Shown one piece after another: positions 62,701 through 64,000 of a DNA stretch of 64,000 nt (the stretch's first letter is position 1; the number at the start of each line of letters is the position of its first letter). The notes under the pieces were generated by a model. That model was not told where the DNA came from, did no database searches, and saw only the letters and a program-made list of their open reading frames with translations. The stretch is from Cristatella mucedo (taxonomy: Eukaryota > Bryozoa > Phylactolaemata > Cristatellidae): NCBI GenBank assembly GCA_009760855.2, contig WPIO01000016.1:6685001-6749000 (forward strand), given 5' to 3'. Both the position numbers and the translations under genes were made by a program.

Positions 62701-64000
62701 AAAAGTGTGACCAGAGCATTAATCCTGTTCTATTTCTCAGTAGGCCCTTGTTACATGCCTGCAGACCAAAGGTGGCCTGCTCCGATCTGGCGTCGATGCG
62801 ACTACCCAGTGTGCTACTCGGAGGAGCAAGTTCAAGCTGCTTTGAATTTCTTCGGCTGACATCGTGTACGTCAGCTCCTTGCACAGTTCTGTGAGAACCA
62901 GCTCAGCTGCAAGCCATTTACTCGTAAATGGTCAAGGAGGTTATGTTGTTTTGGAAAATAGCCAAGCAACAGAGCTTGGTCGGTTCAAATACATAGAAAG
63001 GATAAGTGACAAACTTGTCCAAGATATACTAGTCTTAAGCTACAAGGTTGGCTGGGGGAGCTATCGGGCATGCAGATCGGATAGCTATTGGCTTTGCCTC
63101 CTCATCACGATCTGATCAGGCTTGATAGTGTTGCCTTGGCAGTCACTTATCGGCCTAGGTGCTCGTGATACTTAGCTAATTAATAGTAGATGGCAGCTAC
63201 TAAATTAGAAGTGGTTTCCTCAGTTAGTGCCGTACTCAGGTCAAGGTGAAACCTCTCAACCGGCTAGCCATGATGGAGATTGAACCAACAAGCCCTAGCC
63301 AGACGTTGGTCTCGATGGTGCCGAACCTCGAGGCAAACGGCTAGCTTCGATTGGCTGGTAAAGACAGGATAAATAGAGCCCAAATATGCACCCCGGCACC
63401 TGCACCGCCCTGTACTGGTCAACTAATAAGTCCAGAATCATAGTTTCTGGAAGAGGTCTCTTTGCAGGTTATTGCATAACGCCTGTCTACTTACTTTCGG
63501 CAAGGAGTTTAACATCACGGACCGGCTTGATGAAGGAGATGTCACTGAGTCAGCCCACGCATGTGCCTGCACACCTGTGATACCCTAAATCTTTAAAGTG
63601 CAGCTATCGCCTTCTGCAACTCTACCATGTGAGTCGCTGTGAATCTGAAGAGTTTGATGGAAGGTTGTTGGCATCCGTGATTTAGATACAGCACTTTAAC
63701 TCGCATTCATTGATCAAATATAAAGTGACATGCTTAGATGAGAAGGCAGACAGTGGAGTATGTTTACCGTGCATGTAATGGCTCCGGGTGAATTTAAAAC
63801 ATGGGTTATTGTCGCCAAAAGGACTCTAGGTATCGTTTCCAAATGAAAACTTTAACGAGTTCCGCAACTTATTCTGCAAGGAAAGAGTTGACCGTCGCCC
63901 ACTATCTTCCGCCCAAAACAGAGAGGCAAGTTTGTTTTCCTTAAGCATCGCAGAGAATGAGGGATTGAATAGACTGCCTCGGCATATCAATAGGATGCTC
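59719..64000 (-). other. Intron 5' of exon A6 (partial)
   Basis: A-side intron, second subtype, with the old LINE remnant at about 60985-61312. The last bases match the segment ~130-450 bp below other B-exon donors, so the next B exon starts within about 0.2 kb beyond the edge. Confidence 0.75.
60985..61312 (-). mobile_element. Old LINE remnant (unit A6)
   Basis: Second-subtype version, as at 42090 and 51539. Confidence 0.6.

Larger units (their letters stand above)
1..64000 (-). repeat. Tandem array of ~4.7-kb FN3-exon units (dimeric higher-order repeat)
   Basis: The window is made of head-to-tail copies of one ancestral ~4.7-kb segment, each carrying one FN3 exon on the minus strand. From about 12 kb on, two unit types alternate (A, B), and the repeat that recurs almost unchanged is the A+B dimer. 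A exons start at 12266, 21827, 31387, 40824, 50270 and 59718 (steps 9561, 9560, 9437, 9446, 9448). B exons start at 16991, 26555, 36110, 45540 and 54998. The ~120-bp drop in dimer length after the second dimer is explained by a LINE tail present only in the first two B units. Units at 1-11.9 kb belong to the same family but are much more diverged and rearranged. Everything here is read by direct comparison of the copies. Confidence 0.95.

Noticed and set aside
1-64000. CRISPR array or bacterial operon reading of the regular repeats
   Set aside because: The period is kilobases, the repeats contain spliced exons, and there are no short repeat-spacer units, ribosome binding sites or compact genes.

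Overview
The window is eukaryotic, almost certainly from an invertebrate metazoan. It holds no bacterial-style gene layout. Thirteen short exons, each with an intact splice acceptor and donor, are separated by introns of about 1.2 to 5.4 kb. The transposon content (non-LTR elements with a CR1/L2-like reverse transcriptase C-terminus and an (ATT)n-tailed 3' hairpin, plus a TG...CA solo LTR) is typical of animals such as cnidarians, sponges, molluscs or deuterostomes. The sequence alone does not fix the species or phylum.

The whole window is one stretch of a minus-strand gene built by tandem duplication. Twelve exons encode one complete fibronectin type III (FN3) domain each (eleven of 303 bp, one of 294 bp). 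The thirteenth (40521-40824) is 304 bp because of a 1-bp indel. Every exon starts and ends in phase 1, so the domains join in frame: about 1,310 residues of a larger protein that continues past both ends. Each domain has four cysteines and two to three N-glycosylation sequons, pointing to an extracellular or secreted, tandem-FN3 protein. No signal peptide, transmembrane segment, start or stop of the gene lies in the window.

Layout, low to high coordinate (3' to 5' in the gene): positions 1-11963 are the old, divergent edge. This edge holds exon D (4712-5014), exon C (6249-6542), a solo LTR, two 5'-truncated LINEs and a 3.2-kb internal deletion. From about 11964 to the window end is a homogenised array of a ~9.45-9.56 kb dimer (higher-order repeat). 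Each dimer carries one A-type and one B-type FN3 exon about 4.7 kb apart: A1-A6 and B1-B5, with a further B unit starting at the right edge. Introns are near-identical between dimers, so the expansion or homogenisation is recent. The A/B alternation extends to the divergent C (B-like) and D (A-like) exons.

Transposon presence or absence between copies gives a relative chronology. The oldest layer is a LINE remnant in all units except D's. Next are an LTR and a LINE unique to D's unit and another LINE unique to C's. A 118-bp LINE tail is shared only by B1 and B2. One A exon carries a 1-bp frameshift, and scattered 1-4 bp indels cluster around 47-53.5 kb. These may be consensus errors in an assembly of near-identical repeats. 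I found no convincing second protein-coding gene, RNA gene or CRISPR.
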